DNA of 64,000 nucleotides from Ornithobacterium rhinotracheale DSM 15997 (GCF_000265465.1 NC_018016.1:62001-126000), one strand, 5' to 3'. Positions 27,734-36,322 are shown, counted from the first letter of the stretch. A program made the numbers and translations. Notes: a model not told the origin generated them from the sequence alone.

Positions 27734-28075
27734 ATGGGAATTTATAAATTGTTTTTAGATGACATTCGTGAGGTGTCTACGGTGTATCCTTCACTTAGTA
27801 ATGATGACTTTATAATCGTTCGTAATTTTGAGGATTTCAAGCAAGTTATTATTGAAAAAGGCTTGCCCAGCTTTATCAGTTTTGATAATGATTTAGGCTT
27901 AAATCCAGATGGAACTCTCGCGCCAGATGGGTATACTGCCACTAAATGGCTTGTTTATGAATCGGGTTTAGATTTAAAAGAATTGAAATTTAAAGTACAC
28001 TCTGCCAATCCCGTTGCTAAAAAGCAAATAGAAAGCTTATTAAACAACTATATTCAGTTTTTGAACAAAAGTTAA
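27734..28075 (+). CDS. Stand-alone receiver-like domain protein (cyclic-phosphate processing Receiver type)
   Basis: A protein of about 113 residues that matches the small family of degenerate receiver domains named cyclic-phosphate processing Receiver (cPPR). Conserved pieces are LDDIR at the start, SFDNDLG in the middle, APDGYTATKWLVY, and VHSANPVAK near the end. I recall the family being predicted to act on cyclic phosphates or RNA ends, with no experimental role known to me. I take the ATG at 27734; a TTG three bases upstream is also open. No kinase gene is nearby. Confidence 0.75.
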   Translation: MGIYKLFLDDIREVSTVYPSLSNDDFIIVRNFEDFKQVIIEKGLPSFISFDNDLGLNPDGTLAPDGYTATKWLVYESGLDLKELKFKVHSANPVAKKQIESLLNNYIQFLNKS

Positions 28076-28244
28076 AAAAATTAAAAACAAAGTATTTTTT
28101 GAAGATAATTCAATTTTTAAAGGTAATTGTAAAATGAACACTATTAAAATTCGATTATTTTTAAAAATATGATTTATTTCATTGTAAAAAAACATAGGAC
28201 GAATTAAATGTTTTCTTAATTTTACTGGAAAATATTTAAAAATT

Positions 28245-30989
28245 ATGTCTAATAAAGAAAAATATGTGTATTCTTTCGGTGGAGGTAAAGCCGACGGAAA
28301 CGAATCAATGAAGAACCTCCTTGGAGGGAAAGGTGCGAATTTAGCCGAAATGGCAGGAAATCCTAATTTAAAATTACCTGTTCCTCCAGGTTTCACAATC
28401 ACCACAGAGGTATGTACCTATTATTATGATAACGACAAAAAATATCCAGCAGAGCTTGAACAGCAAATTTTAGATGCTCTAAAAAAAGTTGAAGAGCTAA
28501 CTGGAAAAAAATTCGGCGCAAAAGAAAATCCATTATTATTATCAGTGCGTTCAGGTGCAAGACAATCAATGCCTGGTATGATGGATACAGTGCTTAACAT
28601 CGGATTGAGCTTAGACAATATTCAAGGGCTAATCGATGCGTCAGGAGATGAGCGTTTCGCTTACGATGCATACCGTCGTTTAATTATGATGTATGCCGAC
28701 GTAGTAATGGAAAAAGCAGGTGGTCTTGAGCCAGCTGAAGGTGTCGGAATCCGTAAATTAATGGATGAAGAGCTTGAAAAAGTAAAAAAAGAAAACAACT
28801 ACAAAAACGATACAGAGCTTACAGTTCCTCAATTAAAAGAATTAGCTAAGCTTTACAAAGAGTTAATCAAAAAACACCACGGACTTGAATTCCCAGAAAA
28901 TCCAATGGATCAATTGATGGGTGGTGTAGGAGCCGTGTTCCAAAGCTGGAATGGAAAAAGAGCTAAAGAATACCGCCGTATCGAGCGTATTCCAGATGAT
29001 TGGGGTACTGCTGTGAATGTTCAAACCATGGTATTCGGTAACATGGGAGAAGGTAGCTGTACTGGTGTAGCCTTCACAAGAAACCCTGGTAATGGAGATA
29101 ATCACTTCTATGGCGAATATTTGGTAAACGCTCAAGGAGAAGATGTGGTAGCTGGTATTAGAACTCCATCGCCTATCAACGAAACTTCTAAAAACGACCA
29201 AAGTAAAGATTTGGAAACTTTGGAATCTTTCATGCCAGAGCAGTACAAAGAATTAGACGAAATCCAAAGCCGTTTAGAAAAGCACTACAAAGACATGCAA
29301 GACATCGAGTTCACCATCGAAAACGGAAAACTCTATATGTTGCAATGTCGTGTAGGTAAAAGAAACGGTGTAGCTGCTGTGAAAATGGCAACCGATATGT
29401 ACGAAGAAGGCTTAATCGATGCTCAAACAGCGATTATGCGTGTAAAACCAAACCAATTAGTAGAGTTGCTTCTTCCTATGATAGATCCAGAAGAAGAAAA
29501 AACACACAAGCCAATCGCTAAAGGTTTGCCAGCAGGTCCTGGAGGAGCCGTAGGTCGTGTAGTATTCACTTCAGACGATGCCGTTGCATGGGCTGCAAAA
29601 GGTGAAAAAGTAATCCTTGTGAGAGAGGAAACTTCTCCAGAAGATGTAGACGGAATGCACAAAGCAGAAGCCATCTTAACCTCTAAAGGAGGTATGACTT
29701 CTCACGCTGCACTTGTTGCCAGAGGTTGGGGTAAATGTTGTATCGTAGGTTGTGGAGACATCGAAATCCTAGAAAAAGAAAAATACTTTGTAGATAAAAA
29801 CGGAAACAAAGTAAAAGAAGGAGAGATTATCAGCTTAAATGGAACCAAAGGTCTCGTGTACCAAGGGGAGTTAAAATTAAAAGATATAGACTTAAACGAT
29901 AATAAAGCCTATTCTATTTTAATGAAACTGGTAGACGAAAACAAATCAATGGGCGTTCGCACCAATGCAGATACTCCAAAAGATGCAAAACAAGCCATGT
30001 TATTTGGAGCCGAAGGTATTGGATTATTCCGTACAGAGCACATGTTCTATGGCGAAGGTAGCGAAAAACCATTGTTCTTGCTTCGTAAAATGATCATGAG
30101 CGAAACTCAGGAAGATCGCAAAAAAGCATTAGACGAATTATCTGTTTTCGTAAAATCAGACATCAAGAAAACTCTAGAAGTAATGGAAGGTAAAGCGGTA
30201 ACTATTCGCTTGTTAGACCCGCCATTGCACGAATTCGTTCCACACGACGAGAAGAAACTAGAAGCACTTAGCAAAGAGCTGAATGTGAGCATGGCAGACC
30301 TAGAACGCCGTATTTTAGGGTTAAAAGAAAACAACCCAATGCTTGGACACAGAGGGGTGCGTTTAGGAATCAGCTATCCAGAAGTTACCGAAATGCAAAT
30401 GCGTGCGATTTTCGAAGCAGCACAAGAAATCATTAACGATGGAGGCGAAGCTCATCCAGAAATTATGATTCCTGTAACTTGTACTTACAAAGAGCTTGAA
30501 AACCAGAAAGCAATCTTTGATAGAGTAAACAAAGAAGTAGCAGAAAAATACGGAGTAGACAAAGTAGAATGCCTATTCGGTACCATGATCGAAATCCCAA
30601 GAGCTGCATTGCTTGCAGATAAAATGGCACAAGTGGCAGACTTCTTTAGCTTCGGAACCAATGACTTAACTCAAATGTCGTTCGGATTCAGTAGAGATGA
30701 CATCGGCTCTTTCTTGCCTAAATATTTAGATCAAAAAATCTTACCAGAAGACCCATTCCAAACAATTGATACTGAAGGTGTAGGGCAATTGATCAAAACT
30801 GCAACCGAAAAAGGTAGACAGACCAAACCAAAATTAAAAGTAGGTATTTGTGGAGAACATGGTGGAGACCCAGACAGCGTAAAATTCTGTCAATCCATCG
30901 GGTTGAACTATGTGAGCTGTTCGCCTTATCGTGTACCAATCGCAAGATTAGCAGCAGCACAAGCTTATTTAGAGCAAAAAAATAAATAA
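28245..30989 (+). CDS. ppdK: Pyruvate, phosphate dikinase
   Basis: Reversibly converts pyruvate, ATP and phosphate to phosphoenolpyruvate, AMP and pyrophosphate. The 914-residue protein has the three expected parts: an N-terminal ATP-grasp domain with FGGGKADGNESMKNLLGGKGANLAEM and SVRSGARQSMPGMMDTVLN, the phosphohistidine domain with TSHAALVARG (catalytic His487), and a C-terminal PEP barrel with GLFRTEHMF and the active-site Cys in GICGEHGGDP. Codon use is even and biased, suggesting high expression. It ends in a terminator just before the asnB leader. Confidence 0.97.
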   Translation: MSNKEKYVYSFGGGKADGNESMKNLLGGKGANLAEMAGNPNLKLPVPPGFTITTEVCTYYYDNDKKYPAELEQQILDALKKVEELTGKKFGAKENPLLLSVRSGARQSMPGMMDTVLNIGLSLDNIQGLIDASGDERFAYDAYRRLIMMYADVVMEKAGGLEPAEGVGIRKLMDEELEKVKKENNYKNDTELTVPQLKELAKLYKELIKKHHGLEFPENPMDQLMGGVGAVFQSWNGKRAKEYRRIERIPDDWGTAVNVQTMVFGNMGEGSCTGVAFTRNPGNGDNHFYGEYLVNAQGEDVVAGIRTPSPINETSKNDQSKDLETLESFMPEQYKELDEIQSRLEKHYKDMQDIEFTIENGKLYMLQCRVGKRNGVAAVKMATDMYEEGLIDAQTAIMRVKPNQLVELLLPMIDPEEEKTHKPIAKGLPAGPGGAVGRVVFTSDDAVAWAAKGEKVILVREETSPEDVDGMHKAEAILTSKGGMTSHAALVARGWGKCCIVGCGDIEILEKEKYFVDKNGNKVKEGEIISLNGTKGLVYQGELKLKDIDLNDNKAYSILMKLVDENKSMGVRTNADTPKDAKQAMLFGAEGIGLFRTEHMFYGEGSEKPLFLLRKMIMSETQEDRKKALDELSVFVKSDIKKTLEVMEGKAVTIRLLDPPLHEFVPHDEKKLEALSKELNVSMADLERRILGLKENNPMLGHRGVRLGISYPEVTEMQMRAIFEAAQEIINDGGEAHPEIMIPVTCTYKELENQKAIFDRVNKEVAEKYGVDKVECLFGTMIEIPRAALLADKMAQVADFFSFGTNDLTQMSFGFSRDDIGSFLPKYLDQKILPEDPFQTIDTEGVGQLIKTATEKGRQTKPKLKVGICGEHGGDPDSVKFCQSIGLNYVSCSPYRVPIARLAAAQAYLEQKNK

Positions 30990-31019
30990 AATTTAAATTT
31001 TCATTTGTAATCACTAAAG

Positions 31020-31052
31020 CTCTCCTTTCTAAATAGTTAGGGGAGTTTTTTT
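31020..31052 (+). terminator. Terminator after ppdK
   Basis: A hairpin made of ctctcc with ggggag (one bulged T) and ctaa with ttag is followed by seven Ts at 31046-31052. It separates ppdK from the asnB leader region. Confidence 0.7.
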
Positions 31053-31111
31053 CATGTTTAAAAAATAAGTTTTTGTAATTTTTACAACATTAAATTTTTT
31101 AAAAAATATTT

Positions 31112-31141
31112 TTTGTTTTAATAAATATTTAATTACATTTG
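31112..31141 (+). promoter_or_regulatory. Promoter of the asnB leader
   Basis: TTTG (31112-31115), 18 bases, then TACATTTG (31134-31141). The predicted start at about 31146-31150 falls just before the leader peptide ATG, so the transcript would carry the whole attenuator. Confidence 0.65.
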
Positions 31142-31157
31142 TAGTGATAATAAAATT

Positions 31158-31211
31158 ATGAAGAAGAATCTTTTAAATAATAACAACTTTAATAATAATT
31201 CTTACCCATAG
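31158..31211 (+). CDS. Asn-rich leader peptide of the asnB attenuator
   Basis: A 17-codon open frame from ATG 31158 to TAG 31209-31211. It reads M-K-K-N-L-L, then four Asn, Phe, three Asn, Ser-Tyr-Pro. Eight of 17 codons are Asn, in a gene leader placed directly ahead of asparagine synthetase. It is too short for routine gene calling. Its stop codon abuts the antiterminator arm. Ribosome speed over codons 7-14 (31176-31199) is expected to report the level of charged tRNA-Asn. Confidence 0.88.
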   Translation: MKKNLLNNNNFNNNSYP

Positions 31212-31285
31212 GTAGGAAAAGGTTGTCTATTGTTTAAAAATTACAAAGCTCCTTATCCTGCCTCGTGCGATAAGGAGCTTTTTTT
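31199..31285 (+). promoter_or_regulatory. Transcription attenuator of asnB
   Basis: Four segments are visible. Segment 1 (31199-31206, ttcttacc) pairs with segment 2 (31211-31218, ggtaggaa) as an 8-bp hairpin with one G-U pair and a 4-base loop. Segment 2, extended to 31222 (ggtaggaaaagg), can instead pair with segment 3 (31251-31262, ccttatcctgcc) in 11 of 12 positions. The terminator stem pairs 31245-31257 with 31269-31281, 13 perfect bp followed by a T7 run. The 2:3 and 3:4 pairings exclude each other. A ribosome stalled on Asn codons would cover segment 1 and allow 2:3; a ribosome reaching the stop would block segment 2 and let the terminator form. Confidence 0.88.
31245..31285 (+). terminator. 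Attenuator terminator hairpin ahead of asnB
   Basis: The 13-bp perfect stem aaagctccttatc/gataaggagcttt is followed by Ts to 31285. It lies 35 bases before the asnB ATG on the same strand, so it can stop transcription before the gene. Confidence 0.92.
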
Positions 31286-31319
31286 GTTTAGTAAAAATAA
31301 TAATTAAAAAATAGAAAAT

Positions 31320-32990
31320 ATGTGTGGAATTGTATGTGCTTTTGATATTAAACAAAGCACCGAGGAACTAAGACCTCAAGTATTAAAAATGGCTAAAAAA
31401 CTTCGTCATCGTGGTCCAGATTGGAGTGGAATTTATAGCGACAAACACGCCATCATGGCGCATGAGCGTTTGGCGATTGTAGATCCTACTTCGGGCAAGC
31501 AACCCCTAATCAGTGCAGATGGCAGATATGTGCTTGCCGTAAATGGTGAAATCTACAACCACAGAGAAATCCGTGAACGCTACAAAGATTCGTATCAATT
31601 TCAAACCCAGTCGGATTGCGAGGTGATTCTGCCACTATTTGCAGACAAAGGTGCTGCGGGAATCGATGAACTAAACGGAATGTTTGCTTTTGCAATTTAT
31701 GATACACAAACACAGGAGTTTATGGTAGCGCGCGACCATATGGGAATTGTGCCACTGTACATGGGATTTGACAAGCAAGGAACTTTTTATGTAGCTTCGG
31801 AATTAAAGGCACTAGAGGGGCATTGCAACTCAATCAAGGTGTTTTTGCCAGGGCATTACTACCACAGCAAAGAGAAAAAACTGCAAAAATGGTATTCTCG
31901 CGATTGGGAAAAATATTCGGCAGTGGAGCATAACAAGTCCGATATTGAGTTATTGAAAAAATCTTTGGAAGATGCAGTGCACCGCCAATTAATGTCTGAT
32001 GTGCCTTATGGCGTATTGCTTTCAGGCGGATTAGATTCTTCGATTATTTCAGCATTGGCTAAAAAATTTGCGGCTAAACGCATTGAGTCTGATGACAAAG
32101 AACAAGCATGGTACCCGCAATTGCACTCATTTGCCGTAGGATTAGAAGGTTCTCCAGATTTGGCTGCGGCTCGCAAAGTTGCCGACCACATCGGGACAAT
32201 TCATCACGAAATCAAATTCACGATTCAGGAAGGTTTAGACGCTGTGCGCGATGTGATTTATTATCTCGAAACTTATGACATTACCACCGTTCGTGCCTCT
32301 ACTCCGATGTATCTTATGGCAAGAGTGATTAAGTCTATGGGAATCAAAATGGTGCTTTCGGGCGAAGGTTCAGACGAAATTTTTGGTGGCTATTTATATT
32401 TCCACAAAGCACCAAACGCCAGAGAGTTTCACGAAGAAAGCGTGCGCAAATTAGAAAACTTGTATAAATACGATTGTTTGCGTGCCAATAAATCTTTGAT
32501 GGCATGGGGAATCGAAGGACGAGTGCCTTTTTTGGACAAAGAATTTTTGGATGTTGCTATGCGTATTAATCCAGAAGATAAAATGATTACGCCAGAAAAA
32601 ATGGAAAAATGGATTTTGCGCAAAGCCTTTGAGGATTATTTACCAGCTGAGGTAGTATGGAGACAAAAAGAGCAATTTTCCGATGGAGTGGGCTACTCTT
32701 GGATCGATAAATTAAAAGAATTGGTAAACGCCAAAGTTTCAGACGAGGAGTTGAAAAATGCACATCACCGCTTCCCAGTGCAAACGCCTACTAGCAAGGA
32801 GGAGTATTACTATCGTAGCATTTTTGAAGAGCATTTCCCATCAGATGCAGCAGCACTCACTGTGCCATCTGTGCCATCGGTTGCATGTAGCACGCCTACA
32901 GCTCTGAAATGGGATAAATCCTTCCAAAACTTAAACGACCCAAGCGGTAGAGCCGTAGCAAAAGTGCATGCAGATGCTTATGTGAAATAG
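31320..32990 (+). CDS. asnB: Asparagine synthetase B, glutamine-hydrolysing
   Basis: Makes asparagine from aspartate, ATP and glutamine. The 556-residue protein begins MCGIV, so Cys2 is the nucleophile of the class II glutaminase domain after Met removal. Residues such as RLAIVDPTSGKQPL and NGEIYNH follow. The synthetase domain has the ATP-pyrophosphatase loop LLSGGLDSSII near residue 235 and SGEGSDEIFGGY. Length and order match the bacterial AsnB family. It is preceded by an Asn-rich leader and terminator, so expression is probably set by asparaginyl-tRNA charging. Confidence 0.97.
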   Translation: MCGIVCAFDIKQSTEELRPQVLKMAKKLRHRGPDWSGIYSDKHAIMAHERLAIVDPTSGKQPLISADGRYVLAVNGEIYNHREIRERYKDSYQFQTQSDCEVILPLFADKGAAGIDELNGMFAFAIYDTQTQEFMVARDHMGIVPLYMGFDKQGTFYVASELKALEGHCNSIKVFLPGHYYHSKEKKLQKWYSRDWEKYSAVEHNKSDIELLKKSLEDAVHRQLMSDVPYGVLLSGGLDSSIISALAKKFAAKRIESDDKEQAWYPQLHSFAVGLEGSPDLAAARKVADHIGTIHHEIKFTIQEGLDAVRDVIYYLETYDITTVRASTPMYLMARVIKSMGIKMVLSGEGSDEIFGGYLYFHKAPNAREFHEESVRKLENLYKYDCLRANKSLMAWGIEGRVPFLDKEFLDVAMRINPEDKMITPEKMEKWILRKAFEDYLPAEVVWRQKEQFSDGVGYSWIDKLKELVNAKVSDEELKNAHHRFPVQTPTSKEEYYYRSIFEEHFPSDAAALTVPSVPSVACSTPTALKWDKSFQNLNDPSGRAVAKVHADAYVK

Positions 32991-33075
32991 TGTTTTTCTG
33001 TATAAAAATTGAAATTAATTATTAAAATATTTATAATTTCATCAAAAGTTTTATCTTTACCGAAAAATTTATACC

Positions 33076-33699
33076 ATGAAGAAAATACTTACTTTATCAC
33101 TAGCAAGTTTATTGGCTTTTTCTTGTAGCAAGAAACAAGAAGCTGTGCCAATTTCTCCCGAAGCACCAGAAATCACAGCGGCTCCTAGCGATTCTGTTTC
33201 AGAAGGAGAATACACCTATCATCCTGAAACAACCAAGCTTACTTGGACTGCATACAAAACACCAGAAAAAGTAGGCGTAGAGGGAACTTTTACAGAATAT
33301 GAATTAACAGATTATAAAACAGCTGCCATCAAAGAAGATGTTTTGAGCGGAGCTAAATTTAAAATCAATAGCTTGTCTGTAAACACGGGAGACAATTCAA
33401 GAGATAATTTGTTACGCACATTGTTTTTCGGAAGTATGACTTCGCCAGAGATCGAAGGTAGCTTTGGGCAATTCAACAACAGCGTGGTACCAGTTACTTT
33501 AAAACTAAACGACCATGAAATTACCAAAGATTTTAAATACACATTTTATTATAATAAAATTGTAATCACTGGAACCATCGATGTGTTGAAAGATTTCGAT
33601 ATTCAAAAAGGATTTGATTTATTACACAACGAGTGCAAACTCCTTCACCAAGACAAAACTTGGACAGATGTGAGCATCGAAGTTATCACAGAGTTATAG
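33076..33699 (+). CDS. YceI-like family lipoprotein
   Basis: A 207-residue lipoprotein (Cys17 in LLAFSC) whose mature part fits the YceI lipocalin-like beta barrel. Features are TKLTWTAYKTPEKVGVEGTF, ISSLSVNTGDNSRDNLLRTLFFG-like segments, and a beta-rich end. YceI proteins bind isoprenoid-type lipids in the periplasm, but the ligand here is unknown. It converges on an NlpE-like lipoprotein gene, and a shared terminator sits between them. Confidence 0.82.
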   Translation: MKKILTLSLASLLAFSCSKKQEAVPISPEAPEITAAPSDSVSEGEYTYHPETTKLTWTAYKTPEKVGVEGTFTEYELTDYKTAAIKEDVLSGAKFKINSLSVNTGDNSRDNLLRTLFFGSMTSPEIEGSFGQFNNSVVPVTLKLNDHEITKDFKYTFYYNKIVITGTIDVLKDFDIQKGFDLLHNECKLLHQDKTWTDVSIEVITEL

Positions 33700-33725
33700 T
33701 TGAAAAGCAATTCTTAAAAAAAAGT

Positions 33726-33753
33726 AAAAGCCACCGCAACTGCGGTGGCTTTT
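33726..33753. terminator. Bidirectional terminator between convergent lipoprotein genes
   Basis: An 8-bp GC-rich stem (gccaccgc 33730-33737, gcggtggc 33742-33749) has A-runs before and T-runs after, so it works for the YceI-like gene on plus and the NlpE-like gene on minus. Confidence 0.9.
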
Positions 33754-33779
33754 CTCGTTATAAAAAAATCAAGCTATAA

Positions 33780-34214
33780 TTATTTTTTGTTTAAAATATA
33801 CTTATCTGCCAAGTCTCCCTCAATCACTTTTTGATCCGCATTAAGCTGAATCAATTTTCCTTCTTCCACTTTAAAATGGCTAATTTGGTCTGGCGCATTT
33901 TCTGGCGTAAGCGTCACGATGGTTCCATCGCTGTTCCAAGTATAAGTTCCTTTGTCGGTAAATTCGTTATTAATTTCTTTTCCTAAATACTCGGTCTCTT
34001 GCACAAAAGTATTATCAGGATTTAAGGTTAAAGTAATCTTCATTCCCTCGCAATCTGCACAAGGCTCTACACCTTCATACTCGCCAGCGTAATCTTTCAC
34101 AGCAGGAGTAGCAACACTTTCAGTCACTTGCGTTTCATCCACTTTTTGATCTTTCTTTTGACATGCACTCAAAGCCAAAGAGGCAACAGCCATAGATAAA
34201 ATAATTTTTTTCAT
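33780..34214 (-). CDS. NlpE N-terminal-domain lipoprotein
   Basis: A 144-residue lipoprotein (Cys18 in ALSAC) with the NlpE N-terminal barrel signature: AGEYEGVEPCADCEGMKITLTL with the CxxC pair, then TEYLGKEI and KGTYTWNSDG. In E. coli NlpE senses surface contact and lipoprotein traffic, but this short form lacks the C-terminal domain needed for signalling there. A role in envelope or metal stress is only suggested. Its own start region lies divergent to the ROK kinase gene. Confidence 0.85.
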   Translation of the reverse strand: MKKIILSMAVASLALSACQKKDQKVDETQVTESVATPAVKDYAGEYEGVEPCADCEGMKITLTLNPDNTFVQETEYLGKEINNEFTDKGTYTWNSDGTIVTLTPENAPDQISHFKVEEGKLIQLNADQKVIEGDLADKYILNKK

Positions 34215-34369
34215 GATTAAATTTTAATTTTTAATATTCCCAAAAACAAATTGAACGCCAAAGCAAATTAAACGATAATTAGCTTAAACATTCGAGGCTT
34301 AAATTTAAGCATATTTCTTTATTTTTAAAACATTTAGGGCGAAAAATGATAAGTAATTAATGCATAAAA

Positions 34370-34413
34370 TTAATGATTTATTTCAGTTTAATATTCATTA
34401 TTCAAAGAAATTG
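34370..34413. repeat. Conserved intergenic motif, copy 2
   Basis: TTAATGATTTATTTCAGTT, AA, TTATTCA and AGAAATT at the same spacing as the copy at 18460-18503. It lies in the divergent region between the NlpE-like gene and the ROK kinase gene. Confidence 0.5.
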
Positions 34414-34451
34414 GTTATCTTTAGAAAAAATTTTAAATTAAAATTTAGGTT

Positions 34452-35378
34452 ATGGCATTAACAAATTTATCTAAGCAATTCGCTTTAGGAATAGACATAG
34501 GAGGAACAAATACCAAATACGGATTGGTGAGCCAAAGAGGAGAAATTTTGGTAAAAGGATCATTGAAAACCAAAGATTATCCCGTGATTGAAGACTATAT
34601 TCAAGCACTTTATGATGAAATTTACCCAATCATTCAAGAACATAAAAAAGACAGCGTTTTTGCAGGAATAGGCGTTGGTGCACCGAATGCTAATTACTTT
34701 AAAGGTACTATCGAAAACGCAACCAACCTTGCTTGGAAAGGAATTGTTCCATTTGCTTCGCTTATGGAAGAAAAATTCGACGCACCTTGTAGAATTACCA
34801 ATGATGCCAACGCGGCAGCTATGGGAGAAATGATGTATGGCGCGGCTCGTGGTATGAAAGATTTTATCATGATCACATTAGGTACAGGTGTAGGTAGTGG
34901 AATCGTTTGTGGCGGACAATTAATCTATGGTCACGATGGTTTTGCGGGAGAATTGGGACACACCATTGTAAAACCAAACGGTAGAAAACACTGGGGCACA
35001 GGTATCGCAATTACTGCAAAGAAAATGCGTGCAGAATTTCCAGAATCTATGCTAAACCAATATAAAGAAGACGAAATCAATGCTAAAACTGTGCACGATT
35101 GTGCCGAAAAAGGCGACCCTGTTGCAATTGAAGTATTCCGCTATACAGGTCAGCGTTTGGGAGAAGCATTGGCAAACTTCGTAATGTTCTCATCTCCAGA
35201 AGCTATTTTGCTTTTCGGTGGAGTTGTGAAAGCTGGGGATTTCTTGCTAAAACCTGCTAGATTACACATGGAGCGCAACTTATTGCCAGGATTTAGAGGC
35301 AAAGTAAAACTCGTTGTGAGTGAGCTTGACGAAGCCGATGCAGCAATTTTAGGAGCAAGTGCACTTGTTTGGGCATAA
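34452..35378 (+). CDS. ROK family glucokinase-like sugar kinase lacking the zinc loop
   Basis: A 308-residue cytoplasmic sugar kinase. The N-terminal phosphate loop GIDIGGTNTKYG (13-24), catalytic Asp117 in ITNDANAA, the LGTGVGSGIV segment (142-151) and the conserved EGH-like FAGELGH (164-169) are present, so phosphorylation of glucose or a related sugar is likely. After His169 most ROK kinases carry a CGCGxxGC zinc loop. Here GR is followed by KHWGTG and no cysteine, as if about a dozen residues were deleted. A terminator follows the stop. A BadF-type kinase gene is next on the strand. Confidence 0.88.
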   Translation: MALTNLSKQFALGIDIGGTNTKYGLVSQRGEILVKGSLKTKDYPVIEDYIQALYDEIYPIIQEHKKDSVFAGIGVGAPNANYFKGTIENATNLAWKGIVPFASLMEEKFDAPCRITNDANAAAMGEMMYGAARGMKDFIMITLGTGVGSGIVCGGQLIYGHDGFAGELGHTIVKPNGRKHWGTGIAITAKKMRAEFPESMLNQYKEDEINAKTVHDCAEKGDPVAIEVFRYTGQRLGEALANFVMFSSPEAILLFGGVVKAGDFLLKPARLHMERNLLPGFRGKVKLVVSELDEADAAILGASALVWA

Positions 35379-35408
35379 GAAAAAAGCTTAATATTGAATA
35401 ATTAAATG

Positions 35409-35450
35409 TAGCGCATTATTTTTTAAAACTAAAAGTAATGCGCTATTTTT
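35409..35450 (+). terminator. Terminator after the ROK kinase gene
   Basis: Perfect 10-bp stem tagcgcatta (35409-35418) and taatgcgcta (35436-35445) with a T5 run. The last bases TATTTTTG also match a -7 box for the next gene. Confidence 0.85.
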
Positions 35451-35451
35451 G
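35444..35451 (+). promoter_or_regulatory. -7 box overlapping the terminator, just before a kinase gene
   Basis: TATTTTTG fits TAnnTTTG and ends five bases before the ATG at 35457. It overlaps the end of the terminator stem and its T-run. No -33 TTG is clear. Confidence 0.4.
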
Positions 35452-35456
35452 TGCTT

Positions 35457-36320
35457 ATGAACGAAATCACCGCCATAGTAGAAAGTGGCTCAACCAAGTC
35501 TGATTGGATTTTGCTAAACGCTGAAAGCCAAATCGTTTTGAGGACGCAGAGCATTGGACTTAATCCTTTATTTATTCAATCGGAAGGAATAGAAAAAGCA
35601 CTTGCTCAAAATTCGGAATTAGGCATATTTTCGGATCAAATCACTCAAATTTATTTTTACGGTGCGGGCGTGCGAACAGAATCTTTAAAAAAGGAAATAA
35701 AAAATGGGATTTTGGCACATTTTCCTCATGCCGAAATCAGTATTGAGTCGGATTTAATGGCGGCATGTTTGGCGGCTTATCGCAGAGAGCCATGTTTGGT
35801 TGCGATTTTGGGCACGGGCTCCAACGCTTGTTTTTTCGATGGCGAAAAGATTTGGCAAGAGACGCCATCTTTAGGTTTTATTCTAGGCGACGAAGGCTCG
35901 GGCAATCACATCGGGAGAAACTTAATTCGTGATTATTTTTCTAAAAAAATGCCGAAAAATCTTGATGAGAAATTTTATCAAAAATATCATTTAAACAAAG
36001 ATGAATTGCTGATGAAAGTTTATAAATCAGCACACCCAAATACATTTTTGGCAAGTCTTAATGAATTTGCCAATGAGCATAGCCACGAAGTCTACATTCA
36101 GCAATTGATTGAAAAATGCCTAACGGAATTTGTGGAATATCAGATTTTGCCCTATGCGCAAAAAAATGATTTTAAGCTAAATTTCATTGGTTCAATCGCT
36201 CATACGCACCGCAAAATTTTGGAAATCGTGTGCGATAAGTTTTATTTAAAATTGGGGAAAATCATTCAAAAACCCGTAGATGATTTGGTAGCTTATCATA
36301 TTCAACATAGGAAAAAATAG
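35457..36320 (+). CDS. BadF/BadG-type ATPase, N-acetylglucosamine kinase-like
   Basis: A protein of about 287 residues in the BadF/BadG/BcrA ASKHA ATPase group, which includes N-acetylglucosamine kinases. It shows the first phosphate loop VESGSTKSDWILL, the second phosphate motif LGTGSNACFFDG, and the ILGDEGSGNHIGR adenosine-region motif. This suggests phosphorylation of amino sugars recovered from cell wall or host glycans. I use ATG 35457; a GTG at 35451 is in frame. A secreted protein gene follows 3 bases after the stop. Confidence 0.82.
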   Translation: MNEITAIVESGSTKSDWILLNAESQIVLRTQSIGLNPLFIQSEGIEKALAQNSELGIFSDQITQIYFYGAGVRTESLKKEIKNGILAHFPHAEISIESDLMAACLAAYRREPCLVAILGTGSNACFFDGEKIWQETPSLGFILGDEGSGNHIGRNLIRDYFSKKMPKNLDEKFYQKYHLNKDELLMKVYKSAHPNTFLASLNEFANEHSHEVYIQQLIEKCLTEFVEYQILPYAQKNDFKLNFIGSIAHTHRKILEIVCDKFYLKLGKIIQKPVDDLVAYHIQHRKK

Positions 36321-36322
36321 AT

